A stretch of DNA of 64,000 nucleotides from Acidovorax sp. (GCA_030692685.1 JAUXZO010000005.1:1-64000); one strand, 5' to 3'. Shown: positions 32,581-44,730, counted from the stretch's first letter. The notes: generated by a model not told the origin, from the sequence alone. Numbers and translations: made by a program.

Positions 32581-32917
32581 TTTGACCTGCTCTACTTCCG
32601 CTCGACCGTTGGGCCGTGGTGCGCATGCTGTCTGATCAAACAAGACCTTGCGTTACTTGTCTGCGATTGGTTGGCCCAATTGCGTGCTCAGTGCCTGCCA
32701 GGGCTGCACCCCAGGCCGCTTCATTAGGCACGGGTGTCAACGTTTGAGATGCGGATAGGTCTCCAGCTAAATCTCATAGGTACCATGGAAATCTTCTAGT
32801 CGTCCTATGTGGGGTAGTGGCGCAGGCCGATGATGGGTGGCAACTCTGTGCCAGAAAGGAAAGGAAACGTCAGGCTCCAGCAAGCGTCGCTACACGCCGG
32901 CCAAGCCATAGCAAAAC
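32581..32917. other. Unassigned spacer
   Basis: About 340 bp between the repeat and the stop of the peptidase gene. I see no open frame with a ribosome-binding site, no tRNA and no clear terminator. Base composition is less GC-rich than in the neighbours, as expected for non-coding DNA. Confidence 0.6.
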
Positions 32918-34783
32918 CTATTCGCTTTCTTCAAACACCAGGGAGGGGGTAGACATGACCCGTGCTGTTTGCCCCAGCTCTTCAATCAAGTGATTGGCGA
33001 AGTAGCTGTTCTGGGTGTCTGGTTCCAGCGCTGCAACGGCCAGATTGGCGCGCGGCTGGTTCAGCGGCACATAAAAGCTCCCTGCTGGGACGTCGATGGC
33101 GCTGCGGACGGGTGACACCTGGACGCGCACGATGCCCGTGCCGCCTGCAATGGTGCCTATCACGTCTTGCCGGTCGCCTTGCTCACGTGCGGTTTCCCGG
33201 TAGGTATCGGCCAGTACCGAGCCGGACTCTGCAATGCGCAGCACCTGCAGTCCGAGCAGCTTGAGGCGTTCGACCGCAGTCGTTGAACTCGCCGCTAGCC
33301 AATAGCCGCAGGGCCGGGCACGTGTCTTAGTGGGGCGCAACGTCAATGAGGAATTCCAGTCCACCCGAATGGGCTTGTCAGCGCCAGTTTCGGGGTCCAG
33401 AAAGTCCAGGTCGCGTTGGGTGGGGGTGGCTGCTGCTTCGACCACCACTTGATCGCGGCACGCCTGGGCGCTGATGTCGCGCACCACAAAAGACCGCACT
33501 TGCTCCAGATTGCCCGCCCGATCTGCTGTGCTGCGCAGCGCGCTGGTGATGGCGGTGACCTGTGCATGCACGCGTCGCTGAATGTGCATGCGACCGATAC
33601 CCACGCCGCGCGTTTCGATCACGAGGCTCACGGTATTTTTGAGGCCGTTGACGTTGCGTCCGGTGTCGGGCTGCGTGCCACCCATCGAAATGCGTTTGTC
33701 ATCCGGGTTGGTCGATGTGGTGTAGTACCAGTCACTTGTCAGGCCTTGGCCTTTGAGGGCGGCCACCATGGGCTGGTGGTACCACTCTTGGGACGCCTTG
33801 GTCAGAAACTCCGGGTAGTTGGCGGTGGTGGCGTACTGCAGCAATGCGTCATACCGCTGGATAGCGTTGAATTTTTTCAGGTACCGGCCTACTACCGTGT
33901 ATTCATGCGCGTCGACCACCAGGATCGGGCGGTAGTCGTTGACCACCTGGGCCAAGGCTCGGGCTTCGGGGGTGTTCAGCAGCAGATGGTCGCGGTTCAT
34001 GTCCACGCCATTGGCGGTGACGCGGGTGCTGGCGGCTGCACCGTCCGGGTTGGCACGGGGCACCACGATGACATTGATGCGGTCCAGCAGTGGCTCCAGC
34101 AGACCTTGCGTCAGCTCACGGCTGACCACCAGCAGAGCTTCCGCACCCGCAGGTTCATCACCATGCTGTTGCCCTATCAGAACCACGGTCGGACGACCGC
34201 TGGATTCCAGTGTTGCGGGGTCGGTGTTTGCCGCGCGTGTGGCCAACACACCGAGGATAGGTTCGCCGCGCTGCGACATCCCCAGGTTGAGCAGCTTGGT
34301 GCGCGTGGCGCCGGACGGAGCGGAGTCTGTCATTGAGCGCAGCCATTGGCCTAACTCGGCATTGGTGGTGAAGGCCCTGCGGTCTTGTCCCAGGCCTGGC
34401 GTGCTGTAGGCCATGGACGGATCAGGAAACCGTGCTGCCACCGCTGCGCCATAGGGTGGCGCCATCGGTCCTTCGTTTTGCACCAACAACGGTGCTGGAG
34501 GGGGCAGGGGGCTGGCTACAACCGGGGGCTGCTGCGGCTGCTGGCCGAGGGGGGTTGGTACCACCGTGCCCTGATGCACGCGTGGCACCGGCGCGGTGGC
34601 TGTCGGTCGCTGGGCGGTTTGTGAGGATGGCCACGGTGGGAGCGGGGTGCTCGAACACGCTGTGAGCAGCACCGCTGCCAGCACCGCGGTCGCTTTCCAG
34701 GGCATGGGCCGTGACGGCGTGTGTGTTGCAGCCGAGGCCGGGGAATCTGAAGGCCTGCGGCTGATGAAGGTTTGCATGGTCAT
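32918..34783 (-). CDS. M14-family zinc carboxypeptidase lipoprotein
   Basis: A 621-residue protein. The N-terminus has a signal sequence with a lipobox (VLLTAC, Cys near residue 43), then a proline/glutamine-rich linker (about 45-110). The catalytic domain has the M14 ligands: HGDEP (His and Glu, about residues 207-210), a VDAHEY motif with a His about 100 residues later, and the VIETRG catalytic Glu region. Family members cleave C-terminal residues or amidated peptides; the substrate is unknown. The C-terminal ~180 residues form an additional domain. Two TGTTAC half-sites 11 bp apart lie about 40-55 bp upstream of the start. Likely anchored in the outer membrane, facing the periplasm. Confidence 0.82.
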   Translation of the reverse strand: MTMQTFISRRPSDSPASAATHTPSRPMPWKATAVLAAVLLTACSSTPLPPWPSSQTAQRPTATAPVPRVHQGTVVPTPLGQQPQQPPVVASPLPPPAPLLVQNEGPMAPPYGAAVAARFPDPSMAYSTPGLGQDRRAFTTNAELGQWLRSMTDSAPSGATRTKLLNLGMSQRGEPILGVLATRAANTDPATLESSGRPTVVLIGQQHGDEPAGAEALLVVSRELTQGLLEPLLDRINVIVVPRANPDGAAASTRVTANGVDMNRDHLLLNTPEARALAQVVNDYRPILVVDAHEYTVVGRYLKKFNAIQRYDALLQYATTANYPEFLTKASQEWYHQPMVAALKGQGLTSDWYYTTSTNPDDKRISMGGTQPDTGRNVNGLKNTVSLVIETRGVGIGRMHIQRRVHAQVTAITSALRSTADRAGNLEQVRSFVVRDISAQACRDQVVVEAAATPTQRDLDFLDPETGADKPIRVDWNSSLTLRPTKTRARPCGYWLAASSTTAVERLKLLGLQVLRIAESGSVLADTYRETAREQGDRQDVIGTIAGGTGIVRVQVSPVRSAIDVPAGSFYVPLNQPRANLAVAALEPDTQNSYFANHLIEELGQTARVMSTPSLVFEESE

Positions 34784-34821
34784 GGTGGTTTCTGCCGATG
34801 GATGCCACGCGGGGCGGCGTT

Positions 34822-34838
34822 TGTTACGGGGATGTTAC
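34822..34838. promoter_or_regulatory. Direct repeat TGTTACGGGGATGTTAC upstream of the M14 peptidase gene
   Basis: Two TGTTAC half-sites with 11-bp spacing, one helical turn, suited to a dimeric OmpR-family regulator. Nearly the same 18-mer occurs at 52733-52750. Confidence 0.4.
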
Positions 34839-34948
34839 CTGCGTGTACCGCTCTGGCAGTGTCAGCGTACATCCCGTTGCAAACGGGCGGTCGACAGAAA
34901 TTCGGGCTCCCCGCCAAGCCATTGGGGCGAGGGCGGTGGGGGCGTGGG

Positions 34949-36004
34949 CTACAAAGTACCCGAAACTTGCGGGGGCAGGGGCTGCATTTGTACGCGCAGC
35001 AGCGCCCGAACGAAGCCATGGTCCGAACGCGTGCGGTCCCGGCCTTCGTGCAAGTGGTCATTGAAATAGTCCACTCGGTGCACGTCGCCCATGCTATTGC
35101 GCCCATTGGGCAAAAACTCTTCACTCACCAGTATCTGGTCCAGCACATAGGGTGCTCCCTGGTGAATGTGGGAGTAGGCCACGTCCTTCTTCAGCGCCAT
35201 CTCGCCCTGCAGGTCATACGCGTTGAACAGCGCTACGTCACGGGCCGAGCGGTCGTAGGCGATCTCGGTGGTCGCACAGATGAGCTGAGTGGTCACGCTG
35301 TCGGGCGTGTCGTTGAAGTCCCCCATCACCACCAGCGGCACGCTGGTGCGCTCCAGCAGGTCGATCACCAAGCAGCGCAGGGCCATGGCCTCGGCGCCCC
35401 GCATCACCAGCGAGCGCAGGGATGCAAGGGCTGCCACCTTGCGGTCATCCTTGTCCTCCAGCGCGCGGCCCTGGGCGTCTTGCAGAAACTTGGGGCGCTT
35501 GGATTTGAGGTGGGCGGTAAGTACGGTTACTGACTGGCCGTGCTTCATGCGCAGTGTGACCACCATGGGTGGGCGCTCGAAGCGCGTGTGCATCCCCAGA
35601 CCCGGAACTTCTACCTGGAAGGCGGGCGGAAAGGCGGCGAACGACTGCACGGCGTCTACCTTGAGCCGTGTGGCCATGCCTACCCGCGGCGTGCCTTGAG
35701 CGCCTTGGTGTGTGGCATCGTTCTCGGCGCCTGGCACGGAGACAAAGTCATACCGAAGACCGCTGCGTGAGAGCGCCTCCTTGAAGGCCGCCTCATCCCA
35801 TACCTCCTGCACGGCCAGGACATCGGCATTCAGCATGCGAAACCGGCCTCCCAGCCACTCCACCTTGCGCTCGTATTCCGCACGGGTAAATGCATCCTGG
35901 TTGGGGTAAAACACGCGCCCGGCGTTGGCCAGATTGAGCACGTTGCAGGTGGCCATCATCAGGGTGGCCGGTGGTGGACGGTTATCGGAAAGATTGGGAC
36001 GCAT
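34949..36004 (-). CDS. Endonuclease/exonuclease/phosphatase (EEP) family protein
   Basis: A 351-residue metal-dependent hydrolase. Motifs of the EEP fold are visible: ATCNVLNLAN near the N-terminus, AVQEVWDE (Glu metal ligand), TAHLKSK (His), VVMGDFNDTPDS (Asp/Asn) and RSDHGFVRALL (Asp-His catalytic pair). No signal peptide is seen, so it is probably cytoplasmic. The substrate (DNA, phospholipid or inositol phosphate) cannot be told from sequence. It is downstream of the oxidoreductase and rhlE genes on the same strand, 113 bp away. Confidence 0.85.
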   Translation of the reverse strand: MRPNLSDNRPPPATLMMATCNVLNLANAGRVFYPNQDAFTRAEYERKVEWLGGRFRMLNADVLAVQEVWDEAAFKEALSRSGLRYDFVSVPGAENDATHQGAQGTPRVGMATRLKVDAVQSFAAFPPAFQVEVPGLGMHTRFERPPMVVTLRMKHGQSVTVLTAHLKSKRPKFLQDAQGRALEDKDDRKVAALASLRSLVMRGAEAMALRCLVIDLLERTSVPLVVMGDFNDTPDSVTTQLICATTEIAYDRSARDVALFNAYDLQGEMALKKDVAYSHIHQGAPYVLDQILVSEEFLPNGRNSMGDVHRVDYFNDHLHEGRDRTRSDHGFVRALLRVQMQPLPPQVSGTL

Positions 36005-36116
36005 GAGATGGCGACGAACCCGGTGCGGGCAGTGGCTGGAGAAAAAGCCATCCTAGCGGCTTTGCGCAGCGCGCCGTCTGATTCCTGTAGTCAGGCCATC
36101 GCAGAAGTTGCCACGG

Positions 36117-36866
36117 CTACACCTTTAGCGCGTCACCCTTCAGTATCTGGATCTGGGGCGTCCCCTGCGTCTTGCCGGACAGTACGGCTCGGACCAGTGC
36201 CCGCGCCACGTCGGTGCCCGGTCGGGCGCGGTAGTTCGCAGGGATTAGCGGGTCAAGCCACTGGAAGGCCTTGATGGACAGCGATTCGGCCGGGCGCGTG
36301 GCCTGGCCCAGGGTCTCGCGTTCGCCCAGCAGCAGGGAGGGGCGCGCAATCACCAGCGTCGCAAAGCCCAGCTCATGCAGTGCCTGTTCGACGTCGCCCT
36401 TGACGCGGTTATAAAAGATTCGGGAATGGGCATTAGCGCCCATGGCGGTGACGATACCGCAGCGCGTGGCGCCAGCGGCACGGGCTGCGCGCGCTGTCGT
36501 CAAGACGGCATCATGGTCCACGGAGCGAAACGCTTGCTGGCTGCCCGCAAGTGCGATGGTGGTGCCGAGCGTAATGATCACGTCGTCCACACGAGGCAGT
36601 GCGGGAATGTGGGGATTCGCAGCCAAGGCTGCGAAATCCACGGCATGCAGATGCAGCCGCGGGTGTGTGATGTCCGGCGCACGCCGACCCTGGGCATGCA
36701 AGACATGCACTTCGGGTGGTAGCGCCCCTTCGGGCGCAGTCTCTGCGGATGCTTGGTTGGTTGTTGCTTTTGGTGCTGACGAATCAGCGACCAAAAGAGC
36801 CGCGAGAACCGCCCGGCCCACGAGGCCCGTTGCCCCGGCCACCAGAACCACCCGTGCCTCCGCCAT
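36117..36866 (-). CDS. NAD(P)-binding oxidoreductase whose start overlaps rhlE
   Basis: A 249-residue atypical SDR with the Rossmann motif [16 protein letters not shown] at residues 5-20. Later motifs are [30 protein letters not shown] (with a Tyr-x3-Lys), [11 protein letters not shown] and [17 protein letters not shown]. This resembles the NAD(P)H-binding/YtbQ-type isomerase-like group. The ATG at 36866 is within the last 83 bp of rhlE, in a different frame on the same strand. The Gly-rich tail of RhlE and the Gly-loop of the oxidoreductase are therefore encoded by the same DNA. A longer frame adds 21 low-complexity residues and is not chosen. Confidence 0.82.
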   Translation of the reverse strand: MAEARVVLVAGATGLVGRAVLAALLVADSSAPKATTNQASAETAPEGALPPEVHVLHAQGRRAPDITHPRLHLHAVDFAALAANPHIPALPRVDDVIITLGTTIALAGSQQAFRSVDHDAVLTTARAARAAGATRCGIVTAMGANAHSRIFYNRVKGDVEQALHELGFATLVIARPSLLLGERETLGQATRPAESLSIKAFQWLDPLIPANYRARPGTDVARALVRAVLSGKTQGTPQIQILKGDALKV

Positions 36867-38646
36867 AGCCACCACCTCCCGAGTTGCCGCGATAACCGCC
36901 GCCACCACCGCCGCCGCCACGGCGGCCACCGCCGCCCATGCTGTCTACGCTAGTGCGCATCGGATCTGGCTGACCGCCAGCTGCATGGCCAGAGGCACGG
37001 TTGCCCGGGTTGCTGTGGCCCGATTGCGTGCCCAGGTGGGCGTTCATGCGGGGAGGCTGCGAGTCGTCGTAGCGATTGCCGCCACCACCACCACCGCCTT
37101 CATATCCACCGCCACCCGCACCGGCACCACCGGAGCGGCCACGTGCAGGAGCCTGGCCACCGGCGCGCGCGCCGCCGCCCTGGCCACCACCACCACCACC
37201 GGCACGGCCGCCACGCGGGCCATTGCCCCCGCCACCGCCGGCACTTGCACCACCCCCGGCACGTCCGCCACGGGCGCCGCCGCCACCACCATTGCCGCCG
37301 CCTGCACGGGGGCCGCGTTCACCGCCGCCACCAGCAGCGCCGGCACCAGCACCCTGACCGGCCTTGTTGGTGCGGATGCGGTCCATCATTTCGCTGCGGG
37401 CAGCCTTGGCGGCGGCCTGCATCACGTCACGGCTTGGAGGCTTGCCTGCACCGCCCCAGATGGTCTGGCGGCCCATGGCGATGGGCTCTGCCTTCTCGCC
37501 AGCGTCGGGGCCGAAGCCTTCGATGATCTGGACAGGAATCTGCTGCTTGGTGAAGCGTTCGATGTCCATCATGAAGCCTTCTTCGTCCATGCAGACCAGG
37601 CTCACGGCTTCGCCGCTGTTGCCGGCGCGGCCGGTGCGACCAATGCGGTGGACGTAGTCTTCTGAGACGTTGGGGATTTCGTAGTTCACGACGTGTGGCA
37701 GCTCGTCGATGTCGATGCCGCGTGCCGCGATGTCGGTGGCTACCAGCGCGCGGATGTCACCGCTCTTGAAGCCTGCCAGGGCCTGCGTGCGGGCGCTCTG
37801 GCTCTTGTTGCCGTGCAAAGCCATGGCTTGCACACCATTTTTGGTCAGAAATTCGGCCACATTGTTGGCGCCGAACTTGGTACGGGTGAACACCAACACC
37901 TGGCTCCAGTTGTGTTGCTGGATGATGTGCAACAGCACTTGCTTCTTCTTGCCGCGGCCCACGGGGTGGATCACCTGGGTGATGCGCTGCACGGTGGTGT
38001 TGCTCGGCGTGACCTGGATGCTCTGAGGGTTCTTGAGCAGCGTGTTGGCCAGGTCGCGGATTTCATCGCTGAAGGTGGCCGAGAACAGCAGGCTTTGCTT
38101 TTCGCGGGGCACAAGGGCCAATACCTTCTTCACATCGTGGATGAAACCCATGTCCAGCATGCGGTCGGCTTCGTCGAGTACCAGCACCTGCACGGTGGAC
38201 AGGTCCAGGAAACCCTGCTGTTGCAGGTCCAGCAGGCGGCCCGGGGTGGCCACCAGAATGTCCACGCCGCGCTTGACGCGATCAATCTGTGGGTTCATGC
38301 CAACACCGCCGAAAACGACGGTGGAGTTGATATCGAGGTATTTGCCGTATTCGCGTACGGATTCTTCGATCTGCGCAGCAAGTTCACGGGTAGGCGTCAG
38401 AACAAGGGCACGAATGCCCTTGCCGCCAAACTTGTTCTTGGGAGCAGCGCTTTGCGAAAGGCGGTGCAGTATGGGCAGAGTGAACGCAGCGGTCTTGCCG
38501 GTGCCTGTTTGCGCGCCAGCCAGCAGGTCATGGCCTGCCAACACGGCGGGAATGGCCTGGGCCTGAATGGGAGTAGGGGTTTCGTAGCCCGTTTCGTGCA
38601 CGGCCTTCAGGATGGCAGGAGCCAGATTCAGTTCGTCAAATGTCAT
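36784..38646 (-). CDS. rhlE: DEAD-box RNA helicase RhlE with long Gly-rich tail
   Basis: A 620-residue ATP-dependent RNA helicase involved in ribosome assembly and RNA turnover. Motifs in order: Q motif (about 4-28), AQTGTGKT (Walker A, 44-51), [21 protein letters not shown] ([14 protein letters not shown], about residue 160), [25 protein letters not shown] and [10 protein letters not shown]. From about residue 440 to the end the protein is a Gly/Arg/Ala/Asn/Tyr-rich tail with RGG and GGG runs, a disordered RNA-binding extension longer than usual for RhlE. The last 83 bp also encode the start of the next gene. Confidence 0.92.
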   Translation of the reverse strand: MTFDELNLAPAILKAVHETGYETPTPIQAQAIPAVLAGHDLLAGAQTGTGKTAAFTLPILHRLSQSAAPKNKFGGKGIRALVLTPTRELAAQIEESVREYGKYLDINSTVVFGGVGMNPQIDRVKRGVDILVATPGRLLDLQQQGFLDLSTVQVLVLDEADRMLDMGFIHDVKKVLALVPREKQSLLFSATFSDEIRDLANTLLKNPQSIQVTPSNTTVQRITQVIHPVGRGKKKQVLLHIIQQHNWSQVLVFTRTKFGANNVAEFLTKNGVQAMALHGNKSQSARTQALAGFKSGDIRALVATDIAARGIDIDELPHVVNYEIPNVSEDYVHRIGRTGRAGNSGEAVSLVCMDEEGFMMDIERFTKQQIPVQIIEGFGPDAGEKAEPIAMGRQTIWGGAGKPPSRDVMQAAAKAARSEMMDRIRTNKAGQGAGAGAAGGGGERGPRAGGGNGGGGGARGGRAGGGASAGGGGGNGPRGGRAGGGGGGQGGGARAGGQAPARGRSGGAGAGGGGYEGGGGGGGNRYDDSQPPRMNAHLGTQSGHSNPGNRASGHAAGGQPDPMRTSVDSMGGGGRRGGGGGGGGYRGNSGGGGYGGGTGGSGGRGNGPRGPGGSRGSFGR

Positions 38647-38895
38647 GTCGTTGGATGCGCCCGTCCGGGACGCTGGGTATCGGCCTGTCGTAGCAACCGG
38701 TGGGTTGCCGAGCCAGTCTAAGGCTGATGAGGTTCAAAGGTGGGAGCCCGGAATTTGCTTCCTTCGTCCCCAGCAGTGTGCTGATGTGACGGGCAACTGG
38801 AGCCCGCAACGGAGGATATTGTCGCATGGCCCGATAATCACGGTTTGCGCGCAGAATTTCTTCTGCTCACTTTCGCAGGTTTAAGACACAAGCAA

Positions 38896-40557
<1,662 letters not shown>

Positions 40558-40611
40558 CGCGTCAGGTCAAGTAGCATTGCAGTCGGAAGTTTTTTTCTTT
40601 CCATCCCCACC

Positions 40612-43191
40612 ATGTCCCAGACAGCGCCTCGTCCGAAAGCCATTTTCCGCGCCTGTGTTGTCAACGCCGTGCGTGGCGGCGAGGCACTTATGGGGGAGCT
40701 GGTCAAGGTCACGCAAGGGGCCCTGACGGGGGAAGAATCCAACAACCGCAATATCCAGCAACGCAACCTGATCAGCGACAGCCTGCGTTTTCTGAATCAG
40801 CACGAGGCAGCTTTGGTCAAAGGCTACCCCATGGCGCTGCTGGAGATATTCGCGGAAGGGCCTGCTACCGCCAAGGGGCGAACGACAGCCGATGACACCG
40901 GGATGGATTTTGGCGAACTCTCCCTCATGGATGAGAGCGAGATGCAGGCCCAGGTGGAGCTTTCCAAAGCCCAGCAGTCTGCCTTGCATGCCACCGATGC
41001 GGTGTTGGCAGAACTCAACACGCTGGTCAGTGCCGCCCAGGGGTTGCGCAGTGTGCAGCCAGAACGCAATCCGCTGCGCCCCGAAAGTTATATCCGGGCA
41101 TTGCAGCAGGTCGTGAGCGAAACGGGGGTGTCACCCGAGGTGCGCCAGCTCTGGATGCAGCACATGCGGGATCTGCTCGGCAAGCTGCTGGTCGAGGAGT
41201 ACAAGAAAACCGCTGCCAGCCTGCGCGAACATGGCGTACAGCCCGTGGGGTATGCCGTGTTGGGTACACCCGCTGGGGCGAGCGGTGGCGGCGGGCGAGG
41301 CGGGCAAGGCACCGGTTACGGTGGCACGGGATACGGCGGAGGCTATGGTGGCCCCAGCGGGCCGGGCACGGGCTACGGAGGGGGGTACTCTGGCTACGGC
41401 CCGTCGATGAACACGCCAATGGGCGACTATGGCAACACCGGCTATGGGCGCAGTGGAATGGGCCCTGGAACCGGGTGGAGTGGAGATTCCCAACAGGGTG
41501 CCATGGCCCCGGCGGCGGAAGAAGCCTTGCTCACCGTCGGTATCCTGCGCCAGATGCTGGCTGGAGGAGACCCGTTTGATCCCCGGGCCTATGGTGCGAT
41601 GCCGGCCGGTGCCATGCCTGCGCAATATGGCCCCGTGCCCGTTGGCGCAGTGCAGCCCGGTGTGGACCTCCGGGCCGGTGCGGTCAGTGCCCAGCCGGGG
41701 CTTGGCGGTGGATATTTTCCTGTCGGTGCAGCGGCTGAAGCGATCGAAGACATGGCGCAGCTTGAGCGACTGGTGGGGCGGCTTGCCACTGGTGGCACAG
41801 CCAGCCAGACAGGATCTTTGCCTGTGCCGTTGTCGGGCAGGCGCGGCCTCCCAGGCATGGCCCCCGTCGTGTATGCGACCATGCCAATGGAGGCAGCTGC
41901 CCAGTCGACGGCCATGGCGATGGAAGTCGTGGGCCGCATGATGTTCAATATTGCTCAGGATGGGCGCCTGCTTCCTCCTGTCCAAAAGGCCGTGCAGAGC
42001 TTGGAGCCTGCACTCAAGCAACTGGTGCAGTACGACGGCCGGTTTTTTACCGATGGCGCCCACCCCGCCAGGCGCCTTCTGGATGAACTGACCCAACGCA
42101 GCCTCGCATTTACGGCAGAGACAGCGCCTGGTTTCAGCGCTTTCATGCGTCTGGTGACGGGGGCCGTCGACCATCTGGCCGCCAATGAAATCAAGGACGC
42201 TGGCCCTTTTGATACCGTACTCAAGGCCCTGCAGTCCGCCTGGGACACACAAGAGCAAAAGCTGAAGGCCCACCAAGAGGCGCAGCAAAAAGCGCTTTTG
42301 CAGGCAGAGCAACGCGAGATGCTGGCTGAAAAAATTGCCGCTGACATCCGCAAGCTACCTGACGTGGGCAAGGTGCCGGTCGATATCCTGGATTTTGCTG
42401 CCGGCCCCTGGGCTGATGTGGTCGCTTTGGCCCAGGTGATGAAAGCCCCTGATTCGCCCAACGATGACCCCGGCGGCTTTCTGGCGCTGGTCCCCGTGTT
42501 GCTATGGAGCTCCCAGCCTGACTTGACCCGACAGGAGCCTGAGCGGCTCAATGAGTCGATCCCCAGTCTTCTGGCCAAGCTGCGCAAGGGCCTCAAGACG
42601 ATCAATTACCCAGCCACACAAACCAGCGCTTTGCTGCAGAGGCTGGTGGGCTTGCACCAGGCGGCTTTTGAAAAGCCTGCCCCGGCACCAGTGGTTAGTT
42701 CGGTCTCCGAACCAGACCCCGCCGTAGTGGTTGCGCCCGAGCCGGTAGTCGGCGTCGGAAGTGCTCAGTTGGCTGTCGCAGTGCCTGAAGAGAGCGTTCC
42801 GGCCCCCGCAGGGGTTGCGCAAGACCCATATGCCGATTTTGTGATCGGCGCGTGGGTAGAGCTGGTGACGAGTGGGCGTGTAGTGCGTACCCAACTGACG
42901 TGGGCCAGTCCGCATGGCACATTGTTTTTGTTTACCGCGCCCGATTCCAGCACCCAGTCGATGACTCGGCGCATGCGTGACAAACTTGCCGCTGAAGGTG
43001 CTTTGAGGGTGGTTCCTTTTGCCAAGCCGGTTATGGCGCGTGCTCTGGATGTGGCCACTGTCGTGCCCGGCCGCAAAAACCAAGATGCCAAATCCTCTGG
43101 CACTAAGCCCTCTAGTTCCAAGATGGCCCCGCTGTCCAAGTCAGCTCCACTTCCCTCGCCATCGGCTCCCAAGCTTTCCAAAAACCCTTGA
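40612..43191 (+). CDS. DUF1631-family protein with Gly/Tyr-rich insertion
   Basis: An 859-residue cytoplasmic protein. The N-terminal ~200 and the region from about 300 onward match the DUF1631 family, which is found in beta- and gammaproteobacteria and has unknown function. The C-terminal part contains ADFVIGAWVELVTSGRVVRT and LTWASPHGTLFLFTAPDS, resembling a PilZ-like beta barrel. Between residues about 222 and 293 is a low-complexity stretch of GTGYGGGYGGP-type units. The rest is helical, with Ala/Gln-rich segments. It starts 54 bp after ettA and may share its transcript. Confidence 0.75.
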   Translation: MSQTAPRPKAIFRACVVNAVRGGEALMGELVKVTQGALTGEESNNRNIQQRNLISDSLRFLNQHEAALVKGYPMALLEIFAEGPATAKGRTTADDTGMDFGELSLMDESEMQAQVELSKAQQSALHATDAVLAELNTLVSAAQGLRSVQPERNPLRPESYIRALQQVVSETGVSPEVRQLWMQHMRDLLGKLLVEEYKKTAASLREHGVQPVGYAVLGTPAGASGGGGRGGQGTGYGGTGYGGGYGGPSGPGTGYGGGYSGYGPSMNTPMGDYGNTGYGRSGMGPGTGWSGDSQQGAMAPAAEEALLTVGILRQMLAGGDPFDPRAYGAMPAGAMPAQYGPVPVGAVQPGVDLRAGAVSAQPGLGGGYFPVGAAAEAIEDMAQLERLVGRLATGGTASQTGSLPVPLSGRRGLPGMAPVVYATMPMEAAAQSTAMAMEVVGRMMFNIAQDGRLLPPVQKAVQSLEPALKQLVQYDGRFFTDGAHPARRLLDELTQRSLAFTAETAPGFSAFMRLVTGAVDHLAANEIKDAGPFDTVLKALQSAWDTQEQKLKAHQEAQQKALLQAEQREMLAEKIAADIRKLPDVGKVPVDILDFAAGPWADVVALAQVMKAPDSPNDDPGGFLALVPVLLWSSQPDLTRQEPERLNESIPSLLAKLRKGLKTINYPATQTSALLQRLVGLHQAAFEKPAPAPVVSSVSEPDPAVVVAPEPVVGVGSAQLAVAVPEESVPAPAGVAQDPYADFVIGAWVELVTSGRVVRTQLTWASPHGTLFLFTAPDSSTQSMTRRMRDKLAAEGALRVVPFAKPVMARALDVATVVPGRKNQDAKSSGTKPSSSKMAPLSKSAPLPSPSAPKLSKNP

Positions 43192-43326
43192 CACAAGCCA
43201 GCTTGGCTCATGGTCAATCTGTTGGTAGTCAGCCGGTGATTGGCTGGTATTGGCCAGTCACAGCCAAGGCATCTCTGACTTTTTGGTTGTCGTTGACCCC
43301 GGCGTACCTTTGTGTGTGCGCCTGGT

Positions 43327-44730
43327 TTAAGGCCGAAGCAGCTTTTTACGGACCAAATGGATATGGTTGCGCAGCGCATACAGTTCATCGGCGTATGACA
43401 AAGGGACGCTGACCTTTTCGGCCTGCGTTTCCAGAGCGTCAAGCGCCTTGAGCAGGTCAGTTGGCTCGAATTTGCCTGCCTCCATGTCGTTTTCGATTTC
43501 TCGCAAGCGGCCATACCAGCGGAACACCCGAGAACGCACGCGGAACTGGTACAGCGGCGGCACAATGCGCGACAGCGGCAGCATCACGGCCAGCATGATG
43601 CCCAGTACCAGCCACATGCGCTCGATCAGATTCGCAATCCAGAAAGGCAGGTAGCGCTGCATCAGCGGTACGGTTTCATTGATGGCGCGTTCGCCTTCTT
43701 TGGCAATGGGTAGTTCGCTGTGGCGGGTGCTGGGGAACTCCCTGGCCCGGTTGAACCAGCCTGCGCCGTTGTGCAGTCTCTGTGCGTTTTGTGCAAACAA
43801 CGTCAGCAGGGCGGGGTGTGTTCCCTCACGCGCCAGCAGCGACGTGGTGGAGGCCACCATCCGAATGTCCTGCGCGGGCACGTTGGCAGCCAGGTCCACG
43901 ACGCCGCGTGGCAGGGTGGCCGGGGTTAAAAACGGAAATCGGCGCGCATAGGCCTCGTGCTGGCCAAAGTCCATCAGCTGGACACCCGGTGTTTGCAGCA
44001 GCATCTGCACCATCAGCGACTCCGGGGCCGAGGCAAACACCAGGGCATCCAATTTGCCAGCCAGAAACTCTACCGTTGCAGGTGTCTGCTCCAGGCGAGA
44101 TAGCCTGACATCCCCGGCCTCAATGCGATTGGCCTCCAGCAAACGGTCCATCAGAGTGGGCACGCCACTGCCAGCCGTTCCCACGTTGACGCGCAGGCCC
44201 TTGAGCTGAGGCAGTCCATCGAGCTGGCCCTTTGTTTCATTGATGGCCCGCTTCTTGATTGCATCCGTCCGGTAAAAAAGCCATATCGGTTCAACGAACA
44301 GGCTGCCTAGCGATACCAGGTCGTCCGCATCGTTGGGCCGCAGGTCCGCTGTGCCTCCCTGCACAAACGCCACATCGGCCTTGCCGTCGCGCAGCAATTG
44401 CAGGTTGTGTGATGAACCCTCACTGGGTAGCAGTACGACGTCGATGCCATCCACTGCGAGCGCTGTCTGATAGCGCTTGCCGAACTCTTCGTACGCACTT
44501 TGCGCGGGGCCGGTCGCGAGTGTCACCGTTTTGGGTGGATTGGGGTTGAGCCACCAATACGCAAACACCAGCAGGCCGATGCCCAAAAAAGCGAGCGGAC
44601 CCGCAGACACGATCAGATCGCGGAGTGACAGCAGGGTGTTGCGAAAAGCCTGGGGCATGGGATGGGTGTTGAAGTTGACGGAGGCTAACCCGTGTCCGAG
44701 CGCCAGCGCGGGAAACGTCGGTCTACTCAT
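43327..44730 (-). CDS. TAXI-family TRAP-type substrate-binding protein with membrane anchors
   Basis: A 467-residue protein. It begins with a hydrophobic segment (AFLGIGLLVFAYWWL, about residues 46-60), followed by the TAXI binding fold: VTLATGPAQSAYEEFGKRYQ, a FVQGGTADL motif, LRVNVGTAGSGVPTLMDRLL and WIANLIERMW. A second hydrophobic segment (VLGIMLAVMLPLSRIVPPL) near residue 380 precedes a helical cytoplasmic C-terminus. The C-terminal part is atypical of secreted TAXI proteins and suggests a membrane-bound sensor or transporter component. The start at 44730 was chosen; the frame extends upstream through the EF-hand gene. No partner permease is adjacent. Confidence 0.8.
   Translation of the reverse strand: MSRPTFPALALGHGLASVNFNTHPMPQAFRNTLLSLRDLIVSAGPLAFLGIGLLVFAYWWLNPNPPKTVTLATGPAQSAYEEFGKRYQTALAVDGIDVVLLPSEGSSHNLQLLRDGKADVAFVQGGTADLRPNDADDLVSLGSLFVEPIWLFYRTDAIKKRAINETKGQLDGLPQLKGLRVNVGTAGSGVPTLMDRLLEANRIEAGDVRLSRLEQTPATVEFLAGKLDALVFASAPESLMVQMLLQTPGVQLMDFGQHEAYARRFPFLTPATLPRGVVDLAANVPAQDIRMVASTTSLLAREGTHPALLTLFAQNAQRLHNGAGWFNRAREFPSTRHSELPIAKEGERAINETVPLMQRYLPFWIANLIERMWLVLGIMLAVMLPLSRIVPPLYQFRVRSRVFRWYGRLREIENDMEAGKFEPTDLLKALDALETQAEKVSVPLSYADELYALRNHIHLVRKKLLRP

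Noticed and set aside
37044-37357. Proline- and valine-rich frames on both strands over the rhlE tail
   Set aside because: They arise from the Gly-rich codons (GGN/CCN) of RhlE read in other frames.
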